Shown here: one piece after another, positions 16,639-24,742 of the stretch
Position numbering within the stretch: position 1 is the first letter of the stretch
Layout: the number at the start of each line of letters is the position of its first letter
Assembly: GCA_964624165.1 (NCBI GenBank)
Contig: CAZUWG010000002.1
Span: 18,753 to 82,752 of the forward strand
Length of the DNA stretch: 64,000 nucleotides
Origin: OLB19 sp964624165
GTDB taxonomy: Bacteria > Patescibacteriota > Minisyncoccia > Phycocordibacterales > UBA918
Reading direction: 5' to 3'
Notes under the pieces: model-generated
What the model saw: only the letters and a program-made list of their open reading frames with translations
What the model was told of the DNA's origin: nothing
The model's database searches: none
Program-made: the position numbers and the translations under genes

Positions 16639-17664
16639 ATGATCACTTTTAAACCTAAGCAAGTCACAAAAAAGTTGCTCTCAGTCCTGCCGGAGCGAGC
16701 AAGAGATGTGCTCGAAAAACGGTACGGCCTTGGCGCAGATAATGCCAAGCATACCCTCGAAAGCATCGGTCAGACGTACGGCATTACGCGAGAGCGAGTG
16801 CGTCAGATTGAAAATTACGCAATTGCCGCCATTCAAAAGTCGGAAGTCTTTTCAGAGTTCCAGGCAATTTTTGATGAACTAAATGAATCACTCGAAGAGC
16901 TCGGTGGCGGTCTTTTGGCTGAACACACACTCCTTGAAGAGATTACGAAAGATGCTATTTTGCAGAATCATCTGTTTTTCTTGCTTGTACTTGGAAATCC
17001 ATTTTCACGTAAAAAAGAAAATCCGTCATATGCCCATCGTTGGTACACCAACAAAGATATGGCTGACGTAGTGGAGAAGGCTTTGCGAGCTGTCTACAAA
17101 ACACTCGACAAAGATGAGCTCGTCACCGAAGAAGAAATTCTCTCACGCTTTAAAAGCGAGTTGGCCGAAGTGGCTGACACGCGAGATGAATCTGTCTTAC
17201 GGCGCTGGCTTTTGATCTCAAAAGAGATCGACAAAAATCCGCTCGGTGAATGGGGACCTTCCGCCTCTCCAAACGTTCGTGTAAAAGGCGTGCGCGACTA
17301 CGCCTATCTAGTGGTCAAGCGCCATGGTTCTCCGATGCACTTTAGAGAAGTCGCTTCATCTATTGAAGAGCTGTTTGCAAAAAAGGCCCATACAGCAACG
17401 ACACACAACGAGCTCATTAAGGACGAGCGATTTGTACTGGTCGGACGAGGCCTCTACGCTTTGACTGAGTGGGGATACTCTGCCGGAGTGGTAAAGGACG
17501 TGTTGCGCGAATTACTCGAAAAACACGGCCCACTGACAAAAGACGAACTCATCGATAAGGTGCGCAAAGAGCGTTATGTGAAGGACAATACTATCGTTGT
17601 AAACCTTCAAGACGCAAATCTCTTTAAAAAACTACCAAACGGAGCGTACACTTTATCGGTCTAA
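16639..17664 (+). CDS. Sigma-region-4-like / HARE-HTH transcription regulator
   Basis: A 341-aa protein. Residues about 15-62 match sigma-70 region 4: LPERARDVLEKRYGL, then SIGQTYGITRERVRQIE, the helix-turn-helix that contacts the -35. No sigma regions 1-3 are present. A helical middle follows. Residues about 220-285 (HGSPMHFREVASSIEELF, RFVLVGRGLYALTEWG) form a HARE-HTH winged helix as in the RNA polymerase delta subunit. A second winged helix closes the protein (HGPLTKDELIDKV, FKKLPNGAYTL). It probably acts with RNA polymerase at promoters. Unlike most genes here it has a 50-nt leader and a consensus -35. There is another ATG 3 codons upstream in a different frame. Confidence 0.85.
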   Translation: MITFKPKQVTKKLLSVLPERARDVLEKRYGLGADNAKHTLESIGQTYGITRERVRQIENYAIAAIQKSEVFSEFQAIFDELNESLEELGGGLLAEHTLLEEITKDAILQNHLFFLLVLGNPFSRKKENPSYAHRWYTNKDMADVVEKALRAVYKTLDKDELVTEEEILSRFKSELAEVADTRDESVLRRWLLISKEIDKNPLGEWGPSASPNVRVKGVRDYAYLVVKRHGSPMHFREVASSIEELFAKKAHTATTHNELIKDERFVLVGRGLYALTEWGYSAGVVKDVLRELLEKHGPLTKDELIDKVRKERYVKDNTIVVNLQDANLFKKLPNGAYTLSV

Positions 17665-17672
17665 CTTATCCA

Positions 17673-17711
17673 GAAAACGCGCGGCAGAGCAAAGCTCTGC
17701 CGCGCGTTTTC
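17673..17711. terminator. Perfect 18-bp hairpin with AAA apex
   Basis: Arms 17673-17690 and 17694-17711, loop AAA (core GCAAAGC), with A-run before and T-run after. Confidence 0.87.
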
Positions 17712-17728
17712 GTGTACAATACTAGAAA

Positions 17729-19096
17729 ATGGACTATCAAGAACTTATCAAAAAAATCCCCATTCTCGGCGGCATTGTAAAATGGCTTTCGGGTAATGAC
17801 GCTGATTATGGGATGGTCCTTCTCCTGACGGCAGCGATGATGCTGTTTTGGGGTTTGGCTGACAGTGACATCTCCAACAAGCAGATCTTTGTCATTACAG
17901 TCGCGCTTGCTCCAGTGTGGATACCATTCTTGCTCTTTAAGCTTTGGTTCAACAAGTGGATGGATGCAGTCGGCAAAAAATATGAGCTTGATAATGGTCG
18001 AACCACTCTACTCATTCGTTTGCCAGAGGACGTATTTAAGTCCCCCGAAGCCATGGAATTTGTTTTGGGTCAAATTCACAACATTGCCAACTCAGATACA
18101 CTGATGCAAACCTATCTAGACGGGAAACGACCTCTCACCAATTCACTGGAGCTAGTCTCTATTGGCGGCGATGTACGATTGTACGTCAACCTGCCCATAA
18201 AAAAACAAAAAGCGATTTTTGAAGCCAATATCTACGCGCAGTATCCAAATATTGAAATTACTGAAGTGGAGGATTATACCGCCGAGATTCCGGTTGGCAC
18301 CAAAGATTGGGAGATGATGTCATTTCATATGGGTAAAAAGAAGGACCAAGAGTTTCCAATTAAAACTTACATTGATTACAAAATGGATCAATTGCCCAAA
18401 GAAGAATTTAAAATTGATCCGATGACACCGATGCTAGAAGTCTTAGGGAGTATTGGTCCGGATGAACGTTTGTGGATACAGATTTTGATCAAGCCTTTTC
18501 GTAAGGAAAGCTTTAAAAATGGTAAGCTAATGTTCGGTGAGACGCAAGATTGGACTGTTGAAGTTAATACCAAAATCAGCCAGCTGCTCAATCGCGACCC
18601 TGCGACGCGCAAGCCGGTGGTTGAGGGAGATGTGACAGAGGAGATGGCGCGTTTGACGCCAGGTGAACGCGATAAGATTGAGGCCATGGAACGTAACTCA
18701 TCAAAGTATGCCTACTATACGGGCATTCGTTGGATATATTTGGCTAAAAAGGGTAAGTTTGACGGCGATACCATCAGTAAGACTATCCGCAGCTTTAGTC
18801 AGTATGATATGATTGGACGCAACGAAATCGGTATTCGTTGGCGTACAGACGCCTTTTATAAAGATTACATCCCTGGGCAAAAAAAGAAAATTTTAGCCTT
18901 AAAAGAAATCGAGCACTATCTATATAAAACCCGCACTTATGTACCGTGGGCCAGCAGTGATAGTCCAAAAATCTTTACAACCGAAGAACTAGCAACGATG
19001 TTTCATATTCCCGGCAAGGTGGCCTTTACGCCAACTATCGGTCGCGTTGGTTCATCTCGTAAAGAAGCACCATCTAACCTTCCAACAGGTTTATAG
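17729..19096 (+). CDS. Membrane-anchored protein of unknown function, conjugation-ATPase-N-terminus-like
   Basis: A 455-aa protein. Two TM helices lie at about residues 30-47 and 53-73, followed by a large soluble part. Segments such as TLLIRLPEDVFKSPEAMEFV and IYAQYPNIEITEVEDY resemble, from memory, the N-terminal domain found in CPR proteins before a TraC/VirB4-like or FtsK-like ATPase. No P-loop is present here, so this would be the N-terminal domain alone. TACAAT at 17715-17720 lies 8 nt before the ATG. mltG follows after 2 nt, so both are one operon. Function not assigned. Confidence 0.7.
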   Translation: MDYQELIKKIPILGGIVKWLSGNDADYGMVLLLTAAMMLFWGLADSDISNKQIFVITVALAPVWIPFLLFKLWFNKWMDAVGKKYELDNGRTTLLIRLPEDVFKSPEAMEFVLGQIHNIANSDTLMQTYLDGKRPLTNSLELVSIGGDVRLYVNLPIKKQKAIFEANIYAQYPNIEITEVEDYTAEIPVGTKDWEMMSFHMGKKKDQEFPIKTYIDYKMDQLPKEEFKIDPMTPMLEVLGSIGPDERLWIQILIKPFRKESFKNGKLMFGETQDWTVEVNTKISQLLNRDPATRKPVVEGDVTEEMARLTPGERDKIEAMERNSSKYAYYTGIRWIYLAKKGKFDGDTISKTIRSFSQYDMIGRNEIGIRWRTDAFYKDYIPGQKKKILALKEIEHYLYKTRTYVPWASSDSPKIFTTEELATMFHIPGKVAFTPTIGRVGSSRKEAPSNLPTGL

Positions 19097-19098
19097 TT

Positions 19099-20121
19099 AT
19101 GGATTCTCAAGAACAGTTTTTACAACCCACAGACAACGAAGCAACCATCCGCATCAAACGGCGTCAGGGGTTGCTGTTTAAGGTTAGACGACTACTAGTA
19201 GTAGCGGTCTTATGTATGGCGGTTGCTCTATGGTTCTTTAATAGCAATAATGGCTACGACAGTACGGTTTTGATCGTTGAAAAGGGTTCTACAGCTGCGT
19301 CTGTGGCCGCTATGGCTAAAGAAGCGGGTGTGGTACGTTCTGAGACGCTATTTTATGCTGCGCTCGTTATGGCTGGTGATCCAAGCAATATTAAGGCCGG
19401 CAGCTATGTATTAGAGACAGGCTTGAGTACATTTGATATCGCCACTATGATTTATCAAAACACTCCTCAGGATCCTCTGGTGAGCGTCACATTACCAGAA
19501 GGAATTACTGCAAAAGAAATGGCTGTTATTTTTTCTGCCAAACTCCCTTTGTTTGATACCGAAACATTTTTACAACTCGTAGGAACAAAGGAAGGTTATT
19601 TGTGGCCCGAGACATATTTTGTGACTGAAGACTTTACCGCTAAAGATGCCTATGAGCTTTTGTATAAGACCGCCGACACAGAACGCGAGCGAATTTTCCA
19701 AGACAGTAAAACTGCCTTTAGCAAGGAAGAGGTCATTATCTTGGCTTCTATCGTAGAGCGAGAGGCAAATACGCCAGAGAGCATGCGCATGGTGGCTGGT
19801 ATTTTGCGTAATCGCTTGGAGATTGCTATGCCGCTTCAAGCAGACGCGACTATAGAGTATATTCTTGAAGATAAGATTGGCCAATTGCCACCAGGACAAC
19901 TGGCTGAATATCTTGAGACACTCGATTCTCCTTATAATTCTTACCTTTATTCTGGACTACCACCAACACCGATCGGAAATCCGGGCGAAGATGCGATCCG
20001 AGCTGTCCTTTCTCCGGCAGAGACTTCTGATTTATATTACATTACTGATGATGAGGGAGTGTTTCATTACGCCGCCACATACGATCAACATTTGGAAAAT
20101 GTAGCGCGATACTTGCGGTAG
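19099..20121 (+). CDS. mltG: Endolytic murein transglycosylase MltG
   Basis: A 340-aa protein with one TM helix at about residues 32-50 and an extracytoplasmic YceG-like domain. The LysM-like part includes VEKGSTAASVAAMAKEAGVV and the catalytic part contains IILASIVEREANTPE (catalytic Glu in the SIVEREA context), AGILRNRLEIAMPLQADAT and YSGLPPTPIGNPG. MltG cuts nascent glycan strands and sets their length. It follows the preceding membrane protein by 2 nt. Confidence 0.93.
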   Translation: MDSQEQFLQPTDNEATIRIKRRQGLLFKVRRLLVVAVLCMAVALWFFNSNNGYDSTVLIVEKGSTAASVAAMAKEAGVVRSETLFYAALVMAGDPSNIKAGSYVLETGLSTFDIATMIYQNTPQDPLVSVTLPEGITAKEMAVIFSAKLPLFDTETFLQLVGTKEGYLWPETYFVTEDFTAKDAYELLYKTADTERERIFQDSKTAFSKEEVIILASIVEREANTPESMRMVAGILRNRLEIAMPLQADATIEYILEDKIGQLPPGQLAEYLETLDSPYNSYLYSGLPPTPIGNPGEDAIRAVLSPAETSDLYYITDDEGVFHYAATYDQHLENVARYLR

Positions 20122-20125
20122 GGAA

Positions 20126-20148
20126 AGGCGCGGGCTTCGCCCGCGCCT
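20126..20148. terminator. GC hairpin with TTC apex
   Basis: 10-bp stem 20126-20135 / 20139-20148, loop TTC (core GCTTCGC), preceded by AAA and followed by GTTTTAAA. Confidence 0.82.
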
Positions 20149-20193
20149 GTTTTAAAGCTTTCAAATTACCACCACACGTACTATGATAAGAAT

Positions 20194-21255
20194 ATGAAAA
20201 GAAAGCAGACCGTTTTTGTCGGACTTTCAGGCGGTGTCGACTCATCAGTGGCGGCACTGCGACTTTTGCGTGCGGGTTACAATGTAGTTGGAGTGTTTAT
20301 TAAAGTCTGGCAGCCTGAGTTTCTTGACTGCAATTGGGAAGCGGAGCGGCTTGATGCAATGCGCGTGGCAGCAGCACTCAAGATTCCTTTTCGTACTTTT
20401 GATGCAGAAACAGCCTACAAGGAAGAGGTTGCTCACTATTTTATTGAAGAATATAAAGCGGGTCGTACACCAAATCCCGACGTAATGTGTAACAGGCATG
20501 TAAAGTTTGGCGCATTTCTAGAGTATGCATTAAAAGAAGGTGCCGATTTTATCGCAACTGGGCATTACGCCAGAAACGAATATGACTCGCAAAATGGTAT
20601 CTACAAACTGCTCCGTGGCGTAGACTCAAATAAAGATCAAACCTACTTTCTGTGGACACTCACACAAGAGCAACTAAAGTACGTGCTGCTGCCAGTGGGG
20701 GACACGGTAAAAGAAGATATCCGAAAAGAAGCCGAAAAAGCTCAACTGCCAACAGCGAAAAAAAATGATAGTCAGGGGGTATGTTTCTTGGGTCATGTTG
20801 ATATTAAGGAATTTTTAAGTCACTTTACCGAACTTAAGACCGGTCAGGTATTAAGCGCCGACCAAGAGGTGATCGGCAGTCACGATGGTGCCCTTATTTA
20901 TACACTCGGACAGCGTCATGGTTTTACATTAACCAACCACAATACGGGGCGTGAAGCGCTTTATGTAATTGACAGAAATATTAAAAACAACACCATCACA
21001 GTCGCAGAGCAAAAGCCACTCCTAAAAAAGAGCGAAGAGCTGGTATTAAATGAAGTAATGCTGACAGGAAATGAAACATCTGACCTGTCCGCACAGTTTC
21101 GTTATCGACAGCAGCCTTTCCCCGTTTCCCTTATCAAGAAGGATGAGGTTTATACGCTCGCCCTTAAGGCTGACGTCGAACGTCCAGCAGTTGGTCAATC
21201 CTGTGTATTTTATCAAGGACAATGGTGTGTCGGAGGTGGTATCATTGCGTCATGA
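20194..21255 (+). CDS. mnmA: tRNA-specific 2-thiouridylase MnmA
   Basis: A 353-aa protein that adds sulfur to U34 of Lys, Glu and Gln tRNAs. The PP-loop ATP motif is VGLSGGVDSSVAALRLL at residues 8-24. The first catalytic Cys is in NPDVMCNRHVKFG and the second in DSQGVCFLG. HYARNEYD and LGQRHGF are further family segments, and the C-terminal beta-barrel is complete. TATGAT at 20182-20187 lies 6 nt before the ATG (leaderless). The stop overlaps the next start as ATGA. Confidence 0.95.
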   Translation: MKRKQTVFVGLSGGVDSSVAALRLLRAGYNVVGVFIKVWQPEFLDCNWEAERLDAMRVAAALKIPFRTFDAETAYKEEVAHYFIEEYKAGRTPNPDVMCNRHVKFGAFLEYALKEGADFIATGHYARNEYDSQNGIYKLLRGVDSNKDQTYFLWTLTQEQLKYVLLPVGDTVKEDIRKEAEKAQLPTAKKNDSQGVCFLGHVDIKEFLSHFTELKTGQVLSADQEVIGSHDGALIYTLGQRHGFTLTNHNTGREALYVIDRNIKNNTITVAEQKPLLKKSEELVLNEVMLTGNETSDLSAQFRYRQQPFPVSLIKKDEVYTLALKADVERPAVGQSCVFYQGQWCVGGGIIAS

Positions 21256-22085
21256 GTATTCAAGTAATCAAAGCAGACGGAGTAAAAGAACCATTTTTAG
21301 TTGAAAAGCTTGAACGTTCACTAAGAAGGTCTGGAGCATCACATACTGAGGTGACACAAGTAATTGAAAAAATCACCCCAACACTTTTTGACGGCATTTC
21401 AACAGAGCAGATTTATCGTGAGGCGTTTGAATACCTCAATGAGCTTGGTGCAACTTCAGCCATTACTCGCTACTCTTTGCGGCGAGCGTTGTTTGGCTTA
21501 GGACCTACGGGGTTTCCATTTGAAGATTTTTTGGTGCGATTATTTGCCGCCGAAGGCTATGAAACGAAAGCTAGGATCGTTTTACAAGGTAAGTGTGTTG
21601 CTCATGAAATTGACCTGGCGGCGTACAATGGCGAGGACGCTTTTGTGGCTGAGGCTAAGTTTCACTCTAGACCAGGCGTAAAGTCAGACCTCAAAGTAAC
21701 ACTCTACTGCAAAGCCAGACAAGATGATCTTCAGGCCGTAAAGATCTGTGCGGAGGATCATTGCGGCATTAAACGCTTGCGTGTTATTACCAATACTAAG
21801 TTCACTCATACTGCAGAACACTACGCCGAATGTACAGGACTTGAGCTTTTAAGCTGGGATTACCCAAAAAAGAACAACCTTCATGATATTATCCAGCGCA
21901 ACGAGCTGTATCCAGTGACCGTCCTTCAGTCACTTTCAACGGCTGAAAAAGCACAGCTTTTATCCTCGGATATTATTGTTTGTAGCGATATTATGAGTAA
22001 ACCACACTCACTGACCCCGTTGCGTCTTTCAAATGAAAAAACTGAGGCTGTATTTTCTGAAATTCGTCAACTCTGCACAAAATAG
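21252..22085 (+). CDS. ATP-cone domain fused to Mrr-like PD-(D/E)XK nuclease
   Basis: A 277-aa protein. Residues 1 to about 85 look like an ATP-cone (IQVIKADGVKEPF, VEKLERSLRRSGA), the nucleotide-sensing module of NrdR and class I/III ribonucleotide reductases. Residues about 100-190 look like a restriction-endonuclease fold: GYETKARIVLQGKCVAHEID, then EAKFHSRPGVKSD, giving an Asp and an E-x-K in the PD-(D/E)XK arrangement. I chose the ATG at 21252 because it overlaps the mnmA stop as ATGA (translational coupling). The likely role is a nuclease gated by ATP or dATP; this is inference from the domains. Confidence 0.8.
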   Translation: MSIQVIKADGVKEPFLVEKLERSLRRSGASHTEVTQVIEKITPTLFDGISTEQIYREAFEYLNELGATSAITRYSLRRALFGLGPTGFPFEDFLVRLFAAEGYETKARIVLQGKCVAHEIDLAAYNGEDAFVAEAKFHSRPGVKSDLKVTLYCKARQDDLQAVKICAEDHCGIKRLRVITNTKFTHTAEHYAECTGLELLSWDYPKKNNLHDIIQRNELYPVTVLQSLSTAEKAQLLSSDIIVCSDIMSKPHSLTPLRLSNEKTEAVFSEIRQLCTK

Positions 22086-22135
22086 CGTAAGTTGTTATAC
22101 TATCAAGCATATTACTAATTACAGTTATTTTACGT

Positions 22136-22681
22136 ATGTCAGAAGAAGTTAAAGATAGTCAGAAAACCGTAGTTGCCTTTATCGCAGGTCTACTCGTGGG
22201 AGGTTTATTGGTGTGGATGTTTGGCGGCCCCGCTGCGGACACTGTGCCAGAGACAGAGGATGAGGCAGTTGATTCAGAAATACTTAATGAATCAGAAATG
22301 GATTTTTCAAGTAAAATTGAAGAAGTAAGTAGTGAAAGTACTACTGCAAATGAAAGCGGGCTGTCAGTAGGTGCTGCAAATGCTCGGGTTGCAGGTGCAA
22401 GCACACGATCAATGATCGCGCTTGAATCGGCAACATTTCCAACAGATGCTGGATGGGTTGCGGTACGCTCATACAATGATGGCGCCCTTGGAAACGTACT
22501 CGGTGCTTCACGCTACAGTAAGGAACAAGGTCTGATACCAGATACAGTCAACCTACTCACTCCAACTGTGGCTGGCAATGAATACGCAATCGTTTTCTTC
22601 AGTGAAAATGGAGATCGTCAATTCAATATGCGATCTGACTTTCAGCTCGATGTAGAGCCGATTGTCTTTACCGCAAAGTAA
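22136..22681 (+). CDS. Single-TM anchored protein, unknown
   Basis: A 181-aa protein. The N-terminus is cytoplasmic, a TM helix lies at residues 11-29 (VVAFIAGLLVGGLLVWMFGG), and then an acidic Ser/Glu/Thr-rich linker leads to a small extracytoplasmic domain of about 90 residues (FPTDAGWVAVRSYN to QLDVEPIVF). No family recognised. A TATACT box lies about 35 nt before the ATG, and a perfect hairpin follows. Confidence 0.7.
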   Translation: MSEEVKDSQKTVVAFIAGLLVGGLLVWMFGGPAADTVPETEDEAVDSEILNESEMDFSSKIEEVSSESTTANESGLSVGAANARVAGASTRSMIALESATFPTDAGWVAVRSYNDGALGNVLGASRYSKEQGLIPDTVNLLTPTVAGNEYAIVFFSENGDRQFNMRSDFQLDVEPIVFTAK

Positions 22682-22690
22682 GGAGAAGAA

Positions 22691-22731
22691 GGACACAAAA
22701 AAAGCTGCCTAAGGCAGCTTTTTTTGTGTCC
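22691..22731. terminator. Perfect 19-bp hairpin with A/T tracts
   Basis: Arms 22691-22709 and 22713-22731, loop TAA. A run of seven A in the 5' arm and seven T in the 3' arm make it a bidirectional terminator. Confidence 0.9.
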
Positions 22732-22755
22732 GTACGTCCATGGTACAATGAACAA

Positions 22756-23544
22756 ATGGCAACTTTTGTGAAAAAATACAATCCGCACCGCAGTGCAGAA
22801 TGGAATTATGGTGGAGAAAAATGGAAATTATCACGTTCTAAAATTGATCTTTTTATCGAGTGCCCACGCTGCTTTTACCTTGATAATAAGCTTGGGACTA
22901 AACGTCCAAGCTTTCCGTCGTTCAACCTCAACATTGCCGTAGACGAGCTCTTTAAGAAAGAATTTGATCACTATAGAGTGGAAGGGAAACCGCACCCTTT
23001 AATGGAAGAGTATCAGCTTAAAATGGTACCGTTTGTTCATAAAGATTTAGATCTGTGGCGAGATAATTTTGAAGGGGTGGTGGTCACTGATGAAGCTAGT
23101 GGGCTGGTGGTGAGTGGAGCAGTCGATGATATTTGGGTCAAACCAGACGGCACACTTGTCGTTGCAGATTACAAAGCCACTTCAAAAGAGGGTAGTATCA
23201 AGGCGCTTAGCGATAGCCCGTGGGATCAGCAGTACACGCGTCAGCTTGGCGTTTATCGCTGGCTTCTCGAGCAGAAGGGCTTTACAGTCGACGAAACTGC
23301 CTATCTTGTCTATGCCAACGCAAGTAAGGACGAGGCAGATTTTACCAATACGCTTATGTTTGAAACCACCGTCATTCCGGTTGTGACCGAAGTGAGCTGG
23401 CTTCCAGAGACCCTTATGGCCATTAAAAACACACTTGAAAGCGACCTCATTCCACCAGTTGGCGCTGCCTGTGAACATTGTCCATATCGAGATGCGTGCG
23501 GGAAGTCGCTCCTTAAAATGCACAATGCCAACAAAACAAAATAA
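22756..23544 (+). CDS. Cas4/RecB-like PD-(D/E)XK nuclease with Fe-S cysteines
   Basis: A 262-aa protein. The nuclease core reads VVSGAVDDIW (metal-binding Asp) and LVVADYKATSK (D-x-K), then QLGVYRWLLEQKG (the QxxxY motif of the RecB/Cas4 branch). Cysteines sit at ECPRC near the N-terminus and CEHCPYRDAC at the C-terminus, the C-x2-C-x5-C pattern that holds a 4Fe-4S cluster in Cas4, Dna2 and AddB. The likely role is DNA end processing in repair. No cas genes are nearby. The ATG at 22756 has TACAAT exactly 6 nt upstream. The gene overlaps the next by 20 nt. Confidence 0.85.
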   Translation: MATFVKKYNPHRSAEWNYGGEKWKLSRSKIDLFIECPRCFYLDNKLGTKRPSFPSFNLNIAVDELFKKEFDHYRVEGKPHPLMEEYQLKMVPFVHKDLDLWRDNFEGVVVTDEASGLVVSGAVDDIWVKPDGTLVVADYKATSKEGSIKALSDSPWDQQYTRQLGVYRWLLEQKGFTVDETAYLVYANASKDEADFTNTLMFETTVIPVVTEVSWLPETLMAIKNTLESDLIPPVGAACEHCPYRDACGKSLLKMHNANKTK

Positions 23545-23794
23545 TTTTAGCGAAAACGTGCGTGAGGTAGTACGCTCGATTAAAAGAGGTCAAACCATGA
23601 CCTATGAAGCGGTAGCGATTAAAGCCGGCAACAAAGGCGCTGCTCGGGCGGTTGCCAACTGTATGGCGAAAAATTACGATCCGACCGTACCGTGTCACCG
23701 AGTGGTGAGAAAAGATGGTACAATTGGCGGGTATAATAGAGGTGGCAGCGAGTGCAAAAAAACACTATTACGTAACGAGGGATTAAATATATGA
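23525..23794 (+). CDS. Minimal methylated-DNA cysteine methyltransferase (MGMT/Ada C-terminal domain)
   Basis: An 89-aa protein, only the DNA-binding and active-site domain of O6-alkylguanine methyltransferases. Motifs: GQTMTYEAVA (recognition helix), AARAVANCMAKN (Arg finger region), and the active-site VPCHRVV with its Cys intact, so it is not an ATL protein (which has Trp there). GGYNRGG follows. It repairs O6-methylguanine or related lesions. The start lies inside the nuclease gene and the stop overlaps the next start as ATGA, so the genes are translationally coupled. Confidence 0.88.
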   Translation: MPTKQNNFSENVREVVRSIKRGQTMTYEAVAIKAGNKGAARAVANCMAKNYDPTVPCHRVVRKDGTIGGYNRGGSECKKTLLRNEGLNI

Positions 23795-24189
23795 CAGATT
23801 TACAAAATATTGAGAAAAAAATTGACAAAATTATCGCCTCAGGAAATTCGAGAATTCAGACTGACACACTTACGGCCTTACTTACTCAGGTGCGTGAATA
23901 CGCCAGAACTGCCGGTGAGGCGCGGGCACTTGCAAATGATGTGAATACCCTTAAAACACAAATTGATAAAAATGAGCAAAAAATCAAAGATTTAAGACGA
24001 AAATCAGAAAAAAGTGATGACGAGGCCGCTAAAGAAGCCTTCGCGCTTGAACAAGAAACTCAATTTATGGAACAGATGCTACTTAAGGGTGAGCAAGCAC
24101 AAAATATTTGGAGCTCACAACGCCCAGTACTGCAAAAAATTAGAGGTGAAGTTGAAAATTTACGATCTGAAATAAATAAACTGCTCTAA
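23791..24189 (+). CDS. Coiled-coil protein, unknown
   Basis: A 132-aa charged protein, predicted almost entirely helical, with a heptad-like pattern between about residues 40 and 130. It has no membrane segment and no catalytic motif. It overlaps the methyltransferase stop (ATGA) and is followed by the HD gene after 2 nt. Confidence 0.65.
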   Translation: MTDLQNIEKKIDKIIASGNSRIQTDTLTALLTQVREYARTAGEARALANDVNTLKTQIDKNEQKIKDLRRKSEKSDDEAAKEAFALEQETQFMEQMLLKGEQAQNIWSSQRPVLQKIRGEVENLRSEINKLL

Positions 24190-24191
24190 GC

Positions 24192-24737
24192 ATGAGTTTG
24201 TACGAACGAGCATTAAAGAAAGCCGCCGTACTTCATGATGGTCAATACAGAAAAGGGGTTCATGAAGTGCCCTATATCACGCATGTCGTGAGTGTGGCAC
24301 ATTTTACCGCCCGCTACACCGACGATGATTACGTCATCGCCGCCGCTCTTTTGCACGATACTATAGAAGACACAGCGTATACCGAAGCCGAGTTACAAAT
24401 GACGTTTGGTGCACGAGTGGCTTCTTTTGTAAAAGCAGTTACCGAAGATAAATCACTGCCACGCGCTCAAAGAAAGGCTGGCTATGTAGCAGGACTCGCG
24501 GCAGGTCCGGTTGAAGCCGTACTTATTTCTGCTTGTGATATGTTACATAATCTTTCCTCGCTCATTGACGAGCGAGATCATGCAGAAACAGAGTTTCTGC
24601 GCCATTCGTTCCATCGCGATCGCGTATTAGAATATGAGGCGCGCTTGAAGGTAATCAGAGAAAGACTAGGTGAGACCCATGAGGTCGTGCCATTACTTAT
24701 TAAAACATTTACTACCTATAAATCCTTTATACAATAG
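24192..24737 (+). CDS. HD-domain hydrolase of the RelA/SpoT-hydrolase type
   Basis: A 181-aa protein with the metal-binding histidines and Asp of the HD fold: AAVLHDGQYRKG, YITHVVSVA, then ALLHDTIEDTAYTEAEL and ISACDMLHNLSSLIDER. The ordering matches the ppGpp hydrolase half of RelA/SpoT and small alarmone hydrolases (MESH1-like). No synthetase domain is present. The probable role is hydrolysis of (p)ppGpp or a related nucleotide, inferred. Part of the 22756-26839 run. Confidence 0.82.
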   Translation: MSLYERALKKAAVLHDGQYRKGVHEVPYITHVVSVAHFTARYTDDDYVIAAALLHDTIEDTAYTEAELQMTFGARVASFVKAVTEDKSLPRAQRKAGYVAGLAAGPVEAVLISACDMLHNLSSLIDERDHAETEFLRHSFHRDRVLEYEARLKVIRERLGETHEVVPLLIKTFTTYKSFIQ

Positions 24738-24742
24738 CCAGT

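Noticed and set aside
22756..23544. Assigning the nuclease as a CRISPR Cas4
   Set aside because: The fold and cysteines fit Cas4, but no cas genes or arrays are near, so only the broader Cas4/RecB-like class is justified.
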